A DNA stretch of 64,000 nt, taken from positions 63,429 through 127,428 of the forward strand of contig JAAAJB010000010.1 in the NCBI GenBank assembly GCA_016098155.1, given 5' to 3'. This DNA comes from Actinomortierella ambigua (Eukaryota > Mortierellomycota > Mortierellomycetes > Mortierellales > Mortierellaceae). This document shows, in pieces, positions 8,785 through 20,417 of this stretch (its first letter is position 1; the number at the start of each line of letters is the position of its first letter). The translations under genes and the position numbers were made by a program. A model generated the notes under the pieces. It ran no database searches. It was not told the DNA's origin and worked only from the letters and a program-made list of their open reading frames with translations.

Positions 8785-11178
8785 ATGACCCATCTGGTAA
8801 GCATTATTCTCATCTCATTCCCTTATCCACTACTTTTTTTCCTGCTAGATGTGAGTAGATACTTCCCCGTTGACCCTAGTACACACCTCTTAAAAAATGT
8901 AAAGTTAGGGGATTGGCCGCAGCAAAATGCCCATACCACCAACCACCATGAATCTGAGAACCTCGACACAATAGCTCAGGCCGCTGTGCTAGCAAGAGAT
9001 CTTGTAGACTCGGATATCCAGTGCGCCATCAAAGAGAACCTGCGTTGCGCCTATTACTGGCACCAAAACGCCATGCACCGCGGCCCATCCAGGTGCCAAC
9101 ACCAAGACGACCCAATTGCTCATCTACCCAAAGACGTTGCCCAGGCTGTGCTCCGGTTTCGTGAGGTGGCTGAGCAGGCGTACGCCAATGCCCGGGCCAA
9201 GATGGCACTGAAAGAAAAGGCGGAAGACGCATATAGAGCTTGCAAGGCTGTCTATCAATTGCATATCGAAGCGCACTACACTCTGGGGACGATTCATCGA
9301 CAAGGCGATTCAAGACACATCCATTTAGATCTCACCAAAGCCGTAGCTTGGTTCCGCAACGCCGCACAACGGCTCCAAGCGCAAGCACAGCCCGATCTCA
9401 GCCAATCTCTTGCAGGCGGTCAAGGCATGATCGAGAAAGCTACCAAAGTCGCAAAGTCGAGTCATGGCCAGGAGCTCCACAGAGATGTCTCGACAACAGA
9501 GCCCCTTTGCATGTGTGACAATCGTGTGCCCCTGACCCTGCCGTGGGACGATGTTGAGACGGTTCGCCTATGGAGGTCATCCGCCCAACAAGGAGACATG
9601 AATGCCCAGTTCGGCCAAGGGGTGTTATGCCGCCTCGGCCAAGGAGGGTTCGGACAGGACGATCGCCTGGCAGCTTGGTGGTGGTGGAAAGCGGCTGACC
9701 AAGGCCATGCCGCAGCTCAGTACCTTTTAGCCGGGATGTACAAGGCAGGACTTGGTGGACTCGAGCGCAGCGAGCACAGGTCCGTTTCCTGGTATCGTCA
9801 GGCTGCCAAGCAAGGCCATGCCATGGCATTGAACATGCTGGCCACTATGACCGAAAATGGTCAAGGAGGGCTCGAGAGGGACCCTGTCCAGGCTGTCCAG
9901 TGGTACCGTCAAGCTGCTGAGCATGGGCTGGTGCAAGCGCAGAACAACCTTGGAAGAATGTACGAGTACGGCCGAGGGGTCAAAAAGCCAAGCCATGCAG
10001 AAGCCATGCATTGGTATTTCCAGGCGGCTCAGCAAGGGGATAGGCACGCTCAGTTCAGTCTCGGGCGGCTTTATCAGGAAGGGTTGGGCGTCGAGGAAAG
10101 CAATGTCGATGCCGTGGGTTGGTACCGGAAGGCGGCAGAGTCAGGATGCGGAGAGGCACAGGTCAACCTTGGAAGGATGTACCAGCACGGGAAAGGAGGG
10201 CTTGAGCAGAATGCTGAGGTGGCCATGCATTGGTTTCGCATGGCTGCGGACCAAGGACTTGCCATCGCCCAGTTCAACTTGGGCATCATGTTCCAGCACG
10301 GTCGAGGGGTGAGCGAGACGAGTGACGTTGAGGCAGTGGTATGGTATCGTAAGGCTGCTCTTCAAGGCTTTGCCCCAGCGCAAAACAATCTAGGATGGAT
10401 GTACCAACATGGCCGAGGCGTGGGGCAAGATGATATCCAAGCCACGATCTGGTACCGTCGAGCCGCCGAGCAAAGCCATGGGACGGCCCAGCCCAAACTT
10501 GGGTGGATGTACGAGTATGGACGCGGTGTCGAACAAAACTACCGGACAGCCGTTACGTGGTATCAGAAAGCCGCTGTCGCCGCTGTCTATCCACATGTTG
10601 GAAGCGCTCAGACGCGGCTTGGGTTGGCATACTTACTCGGAAGAGGTGTAGATGAACAGAGCAACACCAAGGCCCTGGAGTGGTTCGGTGTGGCTGCCAA
10701 GAACGGACATGCCGAAGGTCAGTTCAACTATGGGTGGATGTTAGGGAAAGGTCTGGGCGCGGTCCAAAGAGACGAACAAGAAGGCTTTCAATGGATTCTC
10801 AAGAGTGCCGAGCAAGGATTGGAATTGGCATTATTCATTACTGGATCGCTCTACGAGTTGGGGGTGGGAGTCGAACAGAGCGATGAACATGCGGCGGCTT
10901 GGTTCCGCAAGGCGGCTGAGCAGGGCGATGCCGATGCCGAATTACATCTCTTGGGCATGCGGAACAGAGGTCCACAGACTTCAAAAGGCAAAACCAACCC
11001 CGTCTATCAGCTCCTTGAAGCAGCAGAGCAAAGAGACGCGGCTGCAGCCTACAACCTAGGAACTTTTGAGACGGGCATCGGGGGTGTTTCAGCAGATCGT
11101 CGTGTGGCATCATTGTGGTACGGTCGAGCAGCAGATAGAGGGCATTCCCGATCCAAAGTACGGGCCTTCTACGCATGA
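8785..11178 (+). CDS. Sel1-like repeat (SLR) protein, 797 aa
   Basis: A single uninterrupted frame. The N-terminus carries a hydrophobic stretch (residues about 4-23, LVSIILISFPYPLLFFLLDV) that may be a signal anchor. An alpha-helical region with weaker repeats follows to about residue 250. Then come about 14-15 Sel1-like repeats of 36-38 residues, for example AVQWYRQAAEHGLVQAQNNL and GRMYEYGRGV, with the consensus A-x-x-W-Y-R-x-A-A-x-x-G-x-x-x-A-Q-x-x-L-G-x-M-Y-x-x-G-x-G. The Sel1/TPR superhelix is a protein-binding scaffold (Hrd3 and chitin-synthase activators such as Chs4/Skt5 are fungal examples), but this protein has neither the C-terminal CaaX box of Chs4 nor the Hrd3 layout, so its partner is unknown. 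The start is uncertain because the first ATG overlaps an intron-like GTAAGC...CTAG segment. Confidence 0.8.
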   Translation: MTHLVSIILISFPYPLLFFLLDVSRYFPVDPSTHLLKNVKLGDWPQQNAHTTNHHESENLDTIAQAAVLARDLVDSDIQCAIKENLRCAYYWHQNAMHRGPSRCQHQDDPIAHLPKDVAQAVLRFREVAEQAYANARAKMALKEKAEDAYRACKAVYQLHIEAHYTLGTIHRQGDSRHIHLDLTKAVAWFRNAAQRLQAQAQPDLSQSLAGGQGMIEKATKVAKSSHGQELHRDVSTTEPLCMCDNRVPLTLPWDDVETVRLWRSSAQQGDMNAQFGQGVLCRLGQGGFGQDDRLAAWWWWKAADQGHAAAQYLLAGMYKAGLGGLERSEHRSVSWYRQAAKQGHAMALNMLATMTENGQGGLERDPVQAVQWYRQAAEHGLVQAQNNLGRMYEYGRGVKKPSHAEAMHWYFQAAQQGDRHAQFSLGRLYQEGLGVEESNVDAVGWYRKAAESGCGEAQVNLGRMYQHGKGGLEQNAEVAMHWFRMAADQGLAIAQFNLGIMFQHGRGVSETSDVEAVVWYRKAALQGFAPAQNNLGWMYQHGRGVGQDDIQATIWYRRAAEQSHGTAQPKLGWMYEYGRGVEQNYRTAVTWYQKAAVAAVYPHVGSAQTRLGLAYLLGRGVDEQSNTKALEWFGVAAKNGHAEGQFNYGWMLGKGLGAVQRDEQEGFQWILKSAEQGLELALFITGSLYELGVGVEQSDEHAAAWFRKAAEQGDADAELHLLGMRNRGPQTSKGKTNPVYQLLEAAEQRDAAAAYNLGTFETGIGGVSADRRVASLWYGRAADRGHSRSKVRAFYA

Positions 11179-11290
11179 TTGGAATAAATTAGTCTTCTCG
11201 TCTCTATACACGCACTACTGCGTGATCGGAAGCCTGCAAATCTGAAGGAAGTCATACATGTATATGATCCCATCTCAACATTTTCTACGC

Positions 11291-11450
11291 AGGCACAGGT
11301 CAACCTTGGAAGAATGTACCAGCATGGGCAAAAGAGGCTTGAAAAGAATGCTGAGGATGCCATGCATTGGCTTTGCATGGTAGCAGATCAAGGACCTACT
11401 ATTGCCTATGTAGTTTAACCCAAGTACCATGCTCAAACACAGCCCAAGGG
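11291..11450 (+). pseudogene. Decayed duplicate of two Sel1 repeats
   Basis: This stretch is a clear diverged copy of 10153-10310 in the gene just upstream. The copied frame reads AQVNLGRMYQHGQKRLEKNA and then DAMHWLCMVADQG. It stops at an in-frame TAG inside the second repeat, after which similarity continues only at the nucleotide level. It lacks a start and most repeats, so it is a non-functional fragment left by a repeat-driven duplication. Confidence 0.7.
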
Positions 11451-12626
11451 GGTGAAGATGGGTTGCCGTGAACTGAACGAACACACAGTGCTGCACGACT
11501 CGTAGCAATGTGGTTTAAAAAAGGAAACAGTATGTCCATCAGCCCAAGGAGAATCTGTAGTACAATCAGATCCTTGTCATTGTGTTTTATCATCTGGGTA
11601 TGATCGTTCGTTCGTGTGAGTGGTCACCCACGTTCCATTGATTGCATTCTCTCAATGTGTTGTGGAACGATAACGTCGTCGAAGGCTGGATCTCGGCGGG
11701 AAAGCGACGTCCATGCATCTGCTTTTGACACTGACTCCCTCCCTCGACCCCAAGCCAAATCTGCTCCTCCTTTCGAACACCACAGCTTAGCAAGGGAAAG
11801 GACACCCCCCCCTAGTCTCCCTTTCCAAAAACACGTGTTCCAATGATCCATTGTGTCTAGACCCCCCCTCATACAAATGGTTTATTTTATCCTGTTCGGA
11901 GGTGAAGCGTGGGACCGATCACCAACGATACCATGTGTTCATCTTTGATGGGTCGATGATGCTCTGCCTGTGCATGTCATGCCGATCACTCCTGTTGACT
12001 GTGTGACAGGAGGCTATAGGTAGCTTCATTCTGCTGCTGCTGCTGCCAAGCTTCGTGGTTCTTCTCGCGTGGGAGCTAGGTTATTTTTACACTCTTGTTT
12101 TTGAGGTACTGTTTGTCGTGGTTGCAGCATGGCATGGAAAAGGGGAGGGGGGAGAGGGGTAGCAAAGCGGGTGATGCTGCTTACAACCGCGTTAGTCAAT
12201 CACCTTGAGGACAGTGGAGGATGAAGAGGAGGTGGTATTTTGGAGTCCGAGGGTAGAGTGGAGACCCTCGGATGGGTCGCTGGGCATGCGACAGGAGGAG
12301 TCCAACAAGGCCATTGCGAGCATGGGTATGGGTGGAGACATAGGAGAGGGGCTGCAGTGTCATCTCCAGCTTGTTGTGTCACTCAGGAACAACTGTGTTG
12401 TCTGGGCCTAACAGCTCGTTCCTGAGTTCACCCACCCAAACTTTCACACACACAGTCAACCTATCACCTCTCTCTTCGTTCTCTCCCTCTCCTGAAATCC
12501 GCCCACTCAAACTCCACGCTCTCCTTGTTTGTCTTCCTTCGTTCAATTCAACCTTTTCTCTTTTTTCATTCGTTTGCAGCAGTTTCCCCTTTTCACCCCT
12601 CCCTTCCCTCGTTGCTGTTCAGCGCA
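11451..12626. other. Intergenic, no gene recognised
   Basis: About 1.2 kb between the Sel1 remnant and the MARVEL-like gene. It contains a short CTG repeat near 12031-12047 and a pyrimidine-rich leader from about 12460 that probably belongs to the following gene. No convincing coding frame. Confidence 0.5.
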
Positions 12627-15600
12627 ATGTTCAGCAGGATTGCTGCGAGATGCATCCACATTGCAATGCTCACCCTCGCTGCCTCGGTACGACAAAAAAG
12701 GAAGCTTCGTGCTAGAGACGAAGGAAGAAGCACTACCAGGATTTCGTCGCTAGGAGCCTGCCGTTCTTTTAGCTCACTTGCTCACTTTTGTTCATTCTCT
12801 CTTCTCTTGACTTGGCACCATCTAGACGGCGGGGTGCATCTACGCTTACAATTGTATGAAACAAAGCACCAATTGCGATGAACTCGAAGCGAGTTACTGA
12901 ATGGCCTAATGCGATTGCCCGAGAATACTAACGACCGTCTTGCTATTGGTTCACTCTTCTCCCCACCCCTGTTTCTTGTACTTTTGTTTTCCCGCACGAC
13001 CACTGTCCCAACAGTTCTCTCCAAGAGCCACAAGCGCGACAATGGTGATGATGCCAGCTACCAGTGGTTCGACTACTACCAACTCGTATTAGGCAAGTTT
13101 CTTTTTTTTTTATGACCCCCTAATCGTCTTCTAGTCCCCCTCCCCTGGCCGGCACCCTTCTGACCCACCTTACAACTTTATGGCCCTTTTGTTGGTTGCT
13201 CCTGGAGACCAGGAGGAAAGGGAGGGCAAAAGGCACCTGGGTGTCAGTAACAATAGCAGGGAGCATCAGGAGGGCGAGGGGGAGGGGAGCATCGACAAGA
13301 GGGAGGTGAGGAAGAATGATTTCTGCTGCAGCGACTCTGAGCAAACAGCAACAGACTAGACAGAGACGGACAACAAAAAAATATCGGGAGTATCGGCAGA
13401 TTGGTGAGCTCCAGGTACCCTAACCACACATCGGTAGCTCTCGACTGGATTGTGTTCGGATGTTGAGCACCCCACTGCATGGTGTTGCCTGTTGTCTGCA
13501 CGCTACACCGCTGACTTTCCAGCTAGGCGAGGTGTACAGTACAGTACATGGTTTCGTCATGTAGACTCGGAGATGGAATCATGCACGCCCAAACTTGCTC
13601 AAGTCAGGCAACACCCACCCACTTCATGTCTCCAACCTAAATTTGACCATAGCCAACAACCCACCCTTTCAACGATGGCGCAACTTTGTTGTGTTGCACT
13701 GCATTTTACCCAGTACTCCAAAAAAAGAAGATATGATTGGGTTGCACAAAGAGAGGCGTCTGAGCTCGTGTCATCACTTGGCCAGCATGCCTTTCTTCCA
13801 TCACTGTGCCAGATTCTTTTAAAGCCCGCCTTTTTTAATTTTTTTTTACGCGCGTAACTGGAGTCCTAACAATATGGTGTCTATCTTAATAGCTGGATTG
13901 GCGGCGTTTGAGAGTTTCCTATGGATCGTGCAGTCGAGAGTCTACGAGAACGGACGACCAAGCTTACAAGAGATTGTGCTGAGTGTCCTCTTCTCAGCCG
14001 CATATTTGTTTTCAGCCGCTTGGCAGTTTTACCAGGCCTACAAGGATTCGTCGGCGTCGGGGTTCCTCTGCTCAACCCACGGTCATGACGAGCTGGTCGA
14101 CTGTCGTCTGTGGCAGGCGGGACTGGTGGGCAGTGCGACTTGCGGTTTCGCCTTCTTGTTCATTGCCATCCTCTGGACATGTCTCTTCCGTCGACGGCAC
14201 AACATCTCGGAAGATCTGCCGGGAGACCTGACACCGGAAATAACGAGCGAGTATGTCAAGGAAGGAAATAGCGGTGGCTCACGTGAAGATGCAGCCGCCA
14301 TTGCGGCTGAGGCTGAGCGTCGACAGATGCTCCATCGTCAAAAGCAGCAGCAAGATCACCGACAGATGACTCTGCCAAGCCTGGGTCATACCCCGACGCC
14401 ACCTGCCAACCCCGCAATTTACCCTAGTCGCCAAAACACCCAATATGTAATGTATTCTAATGTGTCATGGCCATGTACTGAGCAAATTGTGCGCGCATAT
14501 ATGCGTGTGCAATCTCCCTAACCCATTCCTCTTGGCAGCTGAAACTCCTTTTTGTCTTCACTCGAAGCCGAAGCTAACCCTCACTCACATTCTCATTATT
14601 GATATCTTTTTTTTTATATGGTCCTCATAATCTCTAAAGACTCAGGCCCCGGTTCATCCGCCGACGCGACTCTCGCACGACTCTGTTCATCAAGAAAGCT
14701 ACTACAATCCAAACTACTACGCGACGACTCAGCCCTTCCAGCCGCCTATGACTGCTTACCAGCACCCACATCAGCAGTTTACACCAACGGGATACCCGAA
14801 CGCGCACTTTGGTGGCAACTACGCGTACAATGGCAATACTACGCCCATGACGCAGGACTATGGTCGAAGTGGGACGCCGGTCGGTGGTGGCGGGCACCCA
14901 TACTCGGAGGAGCCTAGCAGTTACTTTAATGCCTCTCAATACTATGCAACGCCCGAGGGCACCCACCCTTATTCTTCGTCTTCGAATGTCGCGGTTGGGT
15001 ATGGAGGCGGAGTAGGCGAAGGAGGAGGAGGAGGAGGAATAGGAGGAGCAAGTGGGGTGGGCGCAGCAGCAAGCACAGCGGGGGCGGCAGCAACAACGGC
15101 GGCGTTGGAGGCAGGCGTAGTAGGCGAAGGTGTGCAGGTGGGTGCAGGCGACGGCAACCTGTCGACGACGGACATCCATGCGCAAGCTCTGGCCCACCGT
15201 GAGTATGCCAACCAGCTCAAACAACAACAGTCGTACCATGAGAACATGGCGGAAGCGCTCAATCGGCATGCCCAGTCACAGCGACAGGGCCTGAATTCAG
15301 GATCGACGGCGCCGGTGTACCCGGCGCCCCCTCACTCTCGAGGATCGCTTGGAGGCTTGTCAGCAGTGGGAGGTGATAATGGTGGTGGCGCAGGAGGAAT
15401 TGTGTCATCGAGGTCCGGGGATGGCAACTATACTGCTAGCCGGCAGAGCACCATGCCCCTGAACCAGGGAGGAGGTCTGGGTCAGGGAGGTAGTCGGACG
15501 AATTTGACGGCGGTGGGTGTGAGTGATGCTGGAAACGGCAACGGCCATGGAGGAGTAGGAGTAGGAGGTATCAACGACCGCTCTCGACCATCGACGCCTG

Positions 15601-15869
15601 GATCGGCACGACCCGTCCATAGCCCGCAGCAGTATCACTCGGGCGACCCGAGCCGGTCGGAGGCCAGCCTAGGGTATGCGGACGATAATCGGTACCGCGA
15701 AGAGTTGCTGGACGAGATCCGCAGACAGCGTCAGGATGAGTTTGAAGGACGGTCGGGAGATGCAGGAAGTAGTGGTGGAGAAGCTGGAGGAGAAGCAGCA
15801 ACAAGGGGCGGGGGACGGCCGCAGGGAATGGGCGTTTCATCCCAGGACTACAAGGTGCCGATAGTGTGA
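12627..15869 (+). CDS. Four-helix MARVEL-like membrane protein with long disordered tail
   Basis: Exons 12627-12686, 12826-12892, 13015-13092, 13893-14446 and 14640-15869 join in phase to 662 residues. Four hydrophobic helices fill the first 220 residues: IHIAMLTLAASTAGCIYAYN, then LVLAGLAAFESFLWIV, EIVLSVLFSAAYLFSAAWQF and a last helix after DCRLWQAGLVGSATCGFAF. The C-x-x-W-x-A start of helix 4 is typical of fungal MARVEL proteins, which organise plasma-membrane domains. The remaining 440 residues are Gly/Ser/Gln/Tyr-rich and look disordered, with a short charged segment near the end. Intron 3 (13093-13892, 800 bases) begins with GCAAGT rather than GT and ends after a CTAAC branch-like site; the frame only works with this GC donor. 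The family call is moderate and the gene structure good. Confidence 0.7.
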
Positions 15870-16243
15870 GCGATTGCTCATGTCGATAAGACGGAAAAAA
15901 AATTGTATCTTGTTTAAATATCTTAATATATTCCTCCCTATTTCGTAATTGTCCTCGATGATGATGGTGCTCCTCATGCAGTGAGGGGATACTCTCAAAT
16001 TTCGTAGGAACATTTCAGCACCGAAACTCTTATAAGCCAGATTTTCTTTTCAGCGTAATTACCTCGTCATTTTGCCGTACCAAAGGGGATAATTCACATG
16101 GAGTGACGATTGATTTTGTAAACTATGAATAGGTAATATGGATGACTATGCTTGCAAATGAGAGGGAGAGAGGGGAATATGGACAATGCGTTGGGGTTTC
16201 TTGATGTTTCAGGCCTTTTAGGATGGGGGTCTATTTTTGCCTC
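15870..16243. other. Convergent intergenic region
   Basis: The 3' flanks of two convergent genes. It is AT-rich after 15900 with a possible AATATA-type end signal; nothing else seen. Confidence 0.5.
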
Positions 16244-18742
16244 TTAGCAGACAGGCACACAGACACTCAGACCACCTTGAGAGGTTTCCTTGTACTTGGC
16301 CTGCATATCGTTGCCCGTCTGGCGCATGGTTTCAATGACTTGATCCAAGGTGACACGGTGATGGCCATCGCCGTTCAGAGCCAGCTGAGCCGCTGTGACA
16401 GCCTTGACGGCACCGAGGGCATTCCGCTCGATGCACGGGATCTGGACAAGACCATCAATGGGGTCACAGGTCAAGCCCAAGTTATGTTCCATGCCAATCT
16501 CGGCCGCGTTCTCGACCTGCTGCACCGTGCCACCCATGACGGCCGCAAAGCCTGCCGAGGCCATCGAGCACGCCACGCCGACCTCACCCTGACATCCCAT
16601 CTCTGCCGCCGAGATCGATGCGCCTCGCTTGTACAACATGCCGATCGCTGCCGTCGTCAACAAAAACTCCATGATGTCCTGTTCGGGGTTGTCGGAGATG
16701 AATTCCAGATAGTACTTGAGCACAGCGGGAATCACACCCGCAGTCACCACGCGTCCACCGGCTGCGTTCTCCTCGTTGACGGCAATCGCATACACGCTCA
16801 AATAATCCAGTGCCGGCAACATCAGGCGCTTGACGGACCGACGTGGGAGCACCCGGTCGATACCACGTTCGGGTTGGCGGGCCAGCGCCCCCGAGTCGTG
16901 GACAGAGTTGGAGTGATGTCCCGAGGCTGCAGAACCCATCGGTGTGGTCGAGTACAGGCCCTTGAGCAACTTTTTGTACAGGCCAGGTGCACGACGACGG
17001 GCCTTTAGGCGTCCAGGCAACATTTCCTCTGTGGAAAGACAGCCGTTCTTGATGGCGTTGTCCATGGTGTTCCAGATGGCAAAGGTCTTCTCGCGAATCT
17101 CGGCCGCAGACCGCCACCGCAGCTCGTTCTCGTAGACGACCTGGGCAATGGTCATGTTCTCGCGCTGGCAGAGTTCCAACAGCTCCTGGGCATTCGTGAA
17201 TGGCAAGGCTGCGGGTGCCAAGTCCTGTTGACGACGGGTCTGTGGGATGACCTTGTTGTTTTTCGTCGTCTGGTCTTGCTCGCCCTTGTAGAACACATTC
17301 TCACCATGGGCAAGCTGGGTCCGCTCGTTGACGACAAAGCCACCGCCGATGGAGAAGTACTCGTTCGTCGCCAGGAGATCGCCTTGGTCATCAAAGGCGC
17401 AGAAGCGCATGCCGTTTGGGTGCTGGGGCAACGACTCGAAATAGTGGAAGACGAGGTCCTTGGCCGGGTCAAACGTGATGCGACGGGTCGAATCCAGCGT
17501 CAGGGCCTTGTTGTCGCTGATGGCCTTGAGTCGCGACTGGATGGTGGTTGTCTCGACCGATTCCGGCGATTCACCCTCCATGCCCATCAGGATCGAGTCT
17601 GGTGTGCCGTGTCCGATGCCCGTCAACGCCAACGAGCCAAAGAGATCGATGCGCAGCGACGCAACCTTGTCCAGTACTTTGTGGTCCTTGAGATCTGTCA
17701 CAAAGATCTTCGCTGCTCGCATGGGCCCTACCGTGTGACTAGCAAAAACATGCAAAAAAAAAAAAAATATGGGTACAAAGAAATGTGGGGGAGAGGCGAG
17801 GTACATCCGCGAGAGAGAGAGAAAAAGAAAAAAGAAGGTTAGTCGAATCAAGCGTGTGGATGCATGGGAAAAATGTTCGCATGGCACCTTAATTATGGCA
17901 GTAGTAGAACGCTTGTTTTTTATGTTGGGGAAAGCGAGGGGTGTGCGTAAAGGGAAAGAAAATGAAGGGGGCGGGGGCAAAGGAGAGAGGAAATGTACGC
18001 TTTGGTTTGGTGTGAGAAGGGCTTCTTTAGTGTGGTGTTTTGGGGGAGGAGTAGTGCCATTGGGGTGGGGGGGGGGGAAGGGGCTTGTTGAGAGCCTTCA
18101 AGATGCTTCTACTCCCGTGTTTCCATGGTTCAAAGAGAGCGAGAGAGAGAGATAGAGAGATAGAGAGAGCGAGAGAGAGAAAGAAGGAAGGGAGGGAGAG
18201 AGAAAGCATGGAAGGAGAAATGTGGTTGCCGTTTGCCAGGGGAGGGGTCTTTTTATAGACACACTGATGCGACCACATATCAAAAAAGCAAGCATTTTTT
18301 ACCTCGAGCTGGGTCCAATGCCAATCGAAAAGAGGTCAAAGGTTGAGACGACAGCATGCTTGGTCTCTTCCTCGGGTGGTGTGCTCTTGCTGGTGGTTTC
18401 CTCAGAGACGGTAGCGGGTACAGGGCTTGTGACCGCGGGATCGGCACAACGTGCTGATGACGAGAAGAAGCTAGTCTGGATCGCCTTGGTCAGGTTCAGG
18501 GTATGATGCTGGGGCAGTGCAACGCGGTGGCGTAGAGCAGCATGGAGTGGAGGGGTGAACCGCAGACGATGAAGATTACTGTAGCTGTTGTTTGGCAGGA
18601 GGCCGTGCAATGCACGCTTCTGGGACGCCGCTACTGATGGTGTGGGTGGGACAGTGCGTGTGAGCGCCTTGGACGTTGTGGCATGGAGCTGCTGCTGGAA
18701 GCTATGTCGAAGGGTAAAGGTAGCGTTGAATGCAGACGACAT
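16244..18742 (-). CDS. L-serine dehydratase, iron-sulfur type, single chain (SdaA-like)
   Basis: Exons (minus) 18742-18303 and 17738-16244 give 644 residues. The enzyme converts L-serine to pyruvate and ammonia using a [4Fe-4S] cluster rather than PLP. The first 130 residues are rich in Ser/Arg/His and lack acidic residues early (MSSAFNATFTLRHSFQQQ), which fits a mitochondrial presequence. The splice junction falls inside the family signature [20 protein letters not shown] and restores it exactly. The C-terminal alpha domain shows AEMGCQGEVGVACSM, then GLTCDPIDGLVQIPCIERNA, and ends in Cys after YKETSQGGLSV. In this family the three internal Cys bind the cluster and the terminal Cys enters the active site. 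Most fungi rely on PLP serine dehydratases, so this bacterial-type enzyme is notable. The 564-base intron holds a GA microsatellite. Confidence 0.92.
18131..18206 (+). repeat. GA-rich microsatellite in the serine dehydratase intron
   Basis: A run of GAGA and GATAGA units within the first intron of the minus-strand serine dehydratase gene (a CT-rich tract on its coding strand). Confidence 0.8.
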
Positions 18743-20417
18743 TGTTGAAATGAGTCGCTCGAGACAAGAAAGAAAAAAGGAGAGGAATGAGAGTTCGACC
18801 GTTGAGGGTTCGAGGAACTCAGTAGAGGGCAGCGGCGTGCGCGGGGATGGAAGGCTGGAAAAGGAGAACAAAGGCCGAGGCTGGATTGAAAAAAAAAAAA
18901 CAAAAAAGAGGAAAGAGGAAAGAGAAGAAGGGATGACGAAGTGGAGAGCAAATAAATGAAGGAGGTGCTTGAGGGTGGAAAAGAATCAGAAACACAGCAA
19001 GGCGAGGAAGGAATAGCGGTGAGAGTGAGTGGGGAGAGGAGAGGAGGGGTGAGGAGGAAGGTGCGAAGGAAAGATGAAAAGAAGGCAAAAAGAAGGAAAC
19101 CAAGAAAAAAAAATATGGAGATCTTGGTGGGGAGGGTATTCTTTTTAAAGAGGCGACTGAAAACGGCCCAAAAAGAAAAAACACACAATAGTAATTAGAG
19201 TGCACTGAAGATCAGAAACAAAGAGTCCGTGGGGAGAAAGGTGGTGCAGCAGAGCAACAGCAAAAAAAGGGTGCCGCACATTCTGCGGGAAAAGAATGAA
19301 GCAGGGGAAAAGGTACGTTTGTGCAGATGGTGTCTAGACGAACAATGCCCTTCTTTCTCCCCTGACCTAACCCCAACGGGGGGAGTGGATGTTCTCGCGA
19401 CAACACCTCCCCTTTCTTCCCAACCCAACAAACAGAGAGAAAGCAACAGGGGTGGAACACCAACTTACTCACGCTGCTGCTGCTACTGTTGTGCTCTGCA
19501 ACAAACAGACATGGGAAAAGCGGCCATGATTTGTCTCTCATTCATACTCCTCTGCCCGTATGGACGCACTGTTCCCGTGGAGCAGAGAGCTCAAATTTAG
19601 AGTTTACATCCACCAATTTTTTTTTTCTTGACTCGGTGATTGGACTCGGTGGAATGGCCGCCCAAAACACACACACACACACACAGTCGAGGTCAGAAAG
19701 GTGGTTCGACAACCCCTTCAAATATATATATTACACGATGATGATTCAAGCCTGCAACTCGACAGAAGAGGAGAACAAATGACACCGGATGCGGGCAGCT
19801 TCTACTCTCCTCCTCCACAGTATCCACTCGCCGAGTCTCCCATTTCTTGCTTTCCCCCCTCCCCTCTCCTTCGGAGAATAGATCCGAAAACGCGCTTTAC
19901 AAACCCACTATTCTCCTCTTCGTCTCCGTCTTTTTAACCTTTCATGGAGGCCCTTTTACGAAAGAGAGGGAAACCTACGAAAGACTGTCAAGCTGTGCTC
20001 AAACCATACCGACGACAGCCACATGGTTCGTGTAGAACGGACGACGTATACCCTTGCGTTGTCTGAGCCCGTAAACGCTTTGGGACGGAAGCAACATGTT
20101 CCATCAAGCGTCGATATGCTTCCAACACTTGAAACCCCAGGAGGCTATCATACTCGCTAGAGAGCGCCTCTGTGGACTAGTACCCGAGAGTATACCACAT
20201 TCGCTTCACATCTCAAGATTGTGTTTTATTCTGCTATACTCTGCCATGTTTTGCGATACATCAATGTTTTTTTTTTGAAGACCAAGTTCGCGACTTGGTG
20301 GCGTCAACCCCATAACAAAATATCACGTTATCCGGACTTTATCATGTCTTCATGAAGCACAGATATCCCCTTTCCGCGTCACCAACATCCAAATCACAAC
20401 ACTCCTTCAGACTCACC
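18743..20417. other. Intergenic, divergent promoter region
   Basis: About 1.7 kb between the divergently transcribed serine dehydratase and NTF2 genes. The first 400 bases are purine-rich (a pyrimidine-rich leader for the dehydratase). Short CA repeats occur near 19665-19685. No gene is recognised. Confidence 0.5.

Noticed and set aside
8797..8848. Intron-like GTAAGC...CTAG segment at the start of the Sel1 gene
   Set aside because: Its 52-base removal puts a TGA immediately after the first codons, while the unspliced frame is open, so I kept it as coding. The start nevertheless remains uncertain.
12627..12629. Possible separate gene starting at the ATG at 13874 for the MARVEL-like helices 3-4
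   Set aside because: The upstream exons add the two missing helices and join in phase, so a single five-exon gene explains the locus better.
15000..15300. Gly/Ala-rich repeats suggesting a separate gene
   Set aside because: They are in frame with, and continuous to, the MARVEL-like gene's last exon, so they belong to its disordered tail.
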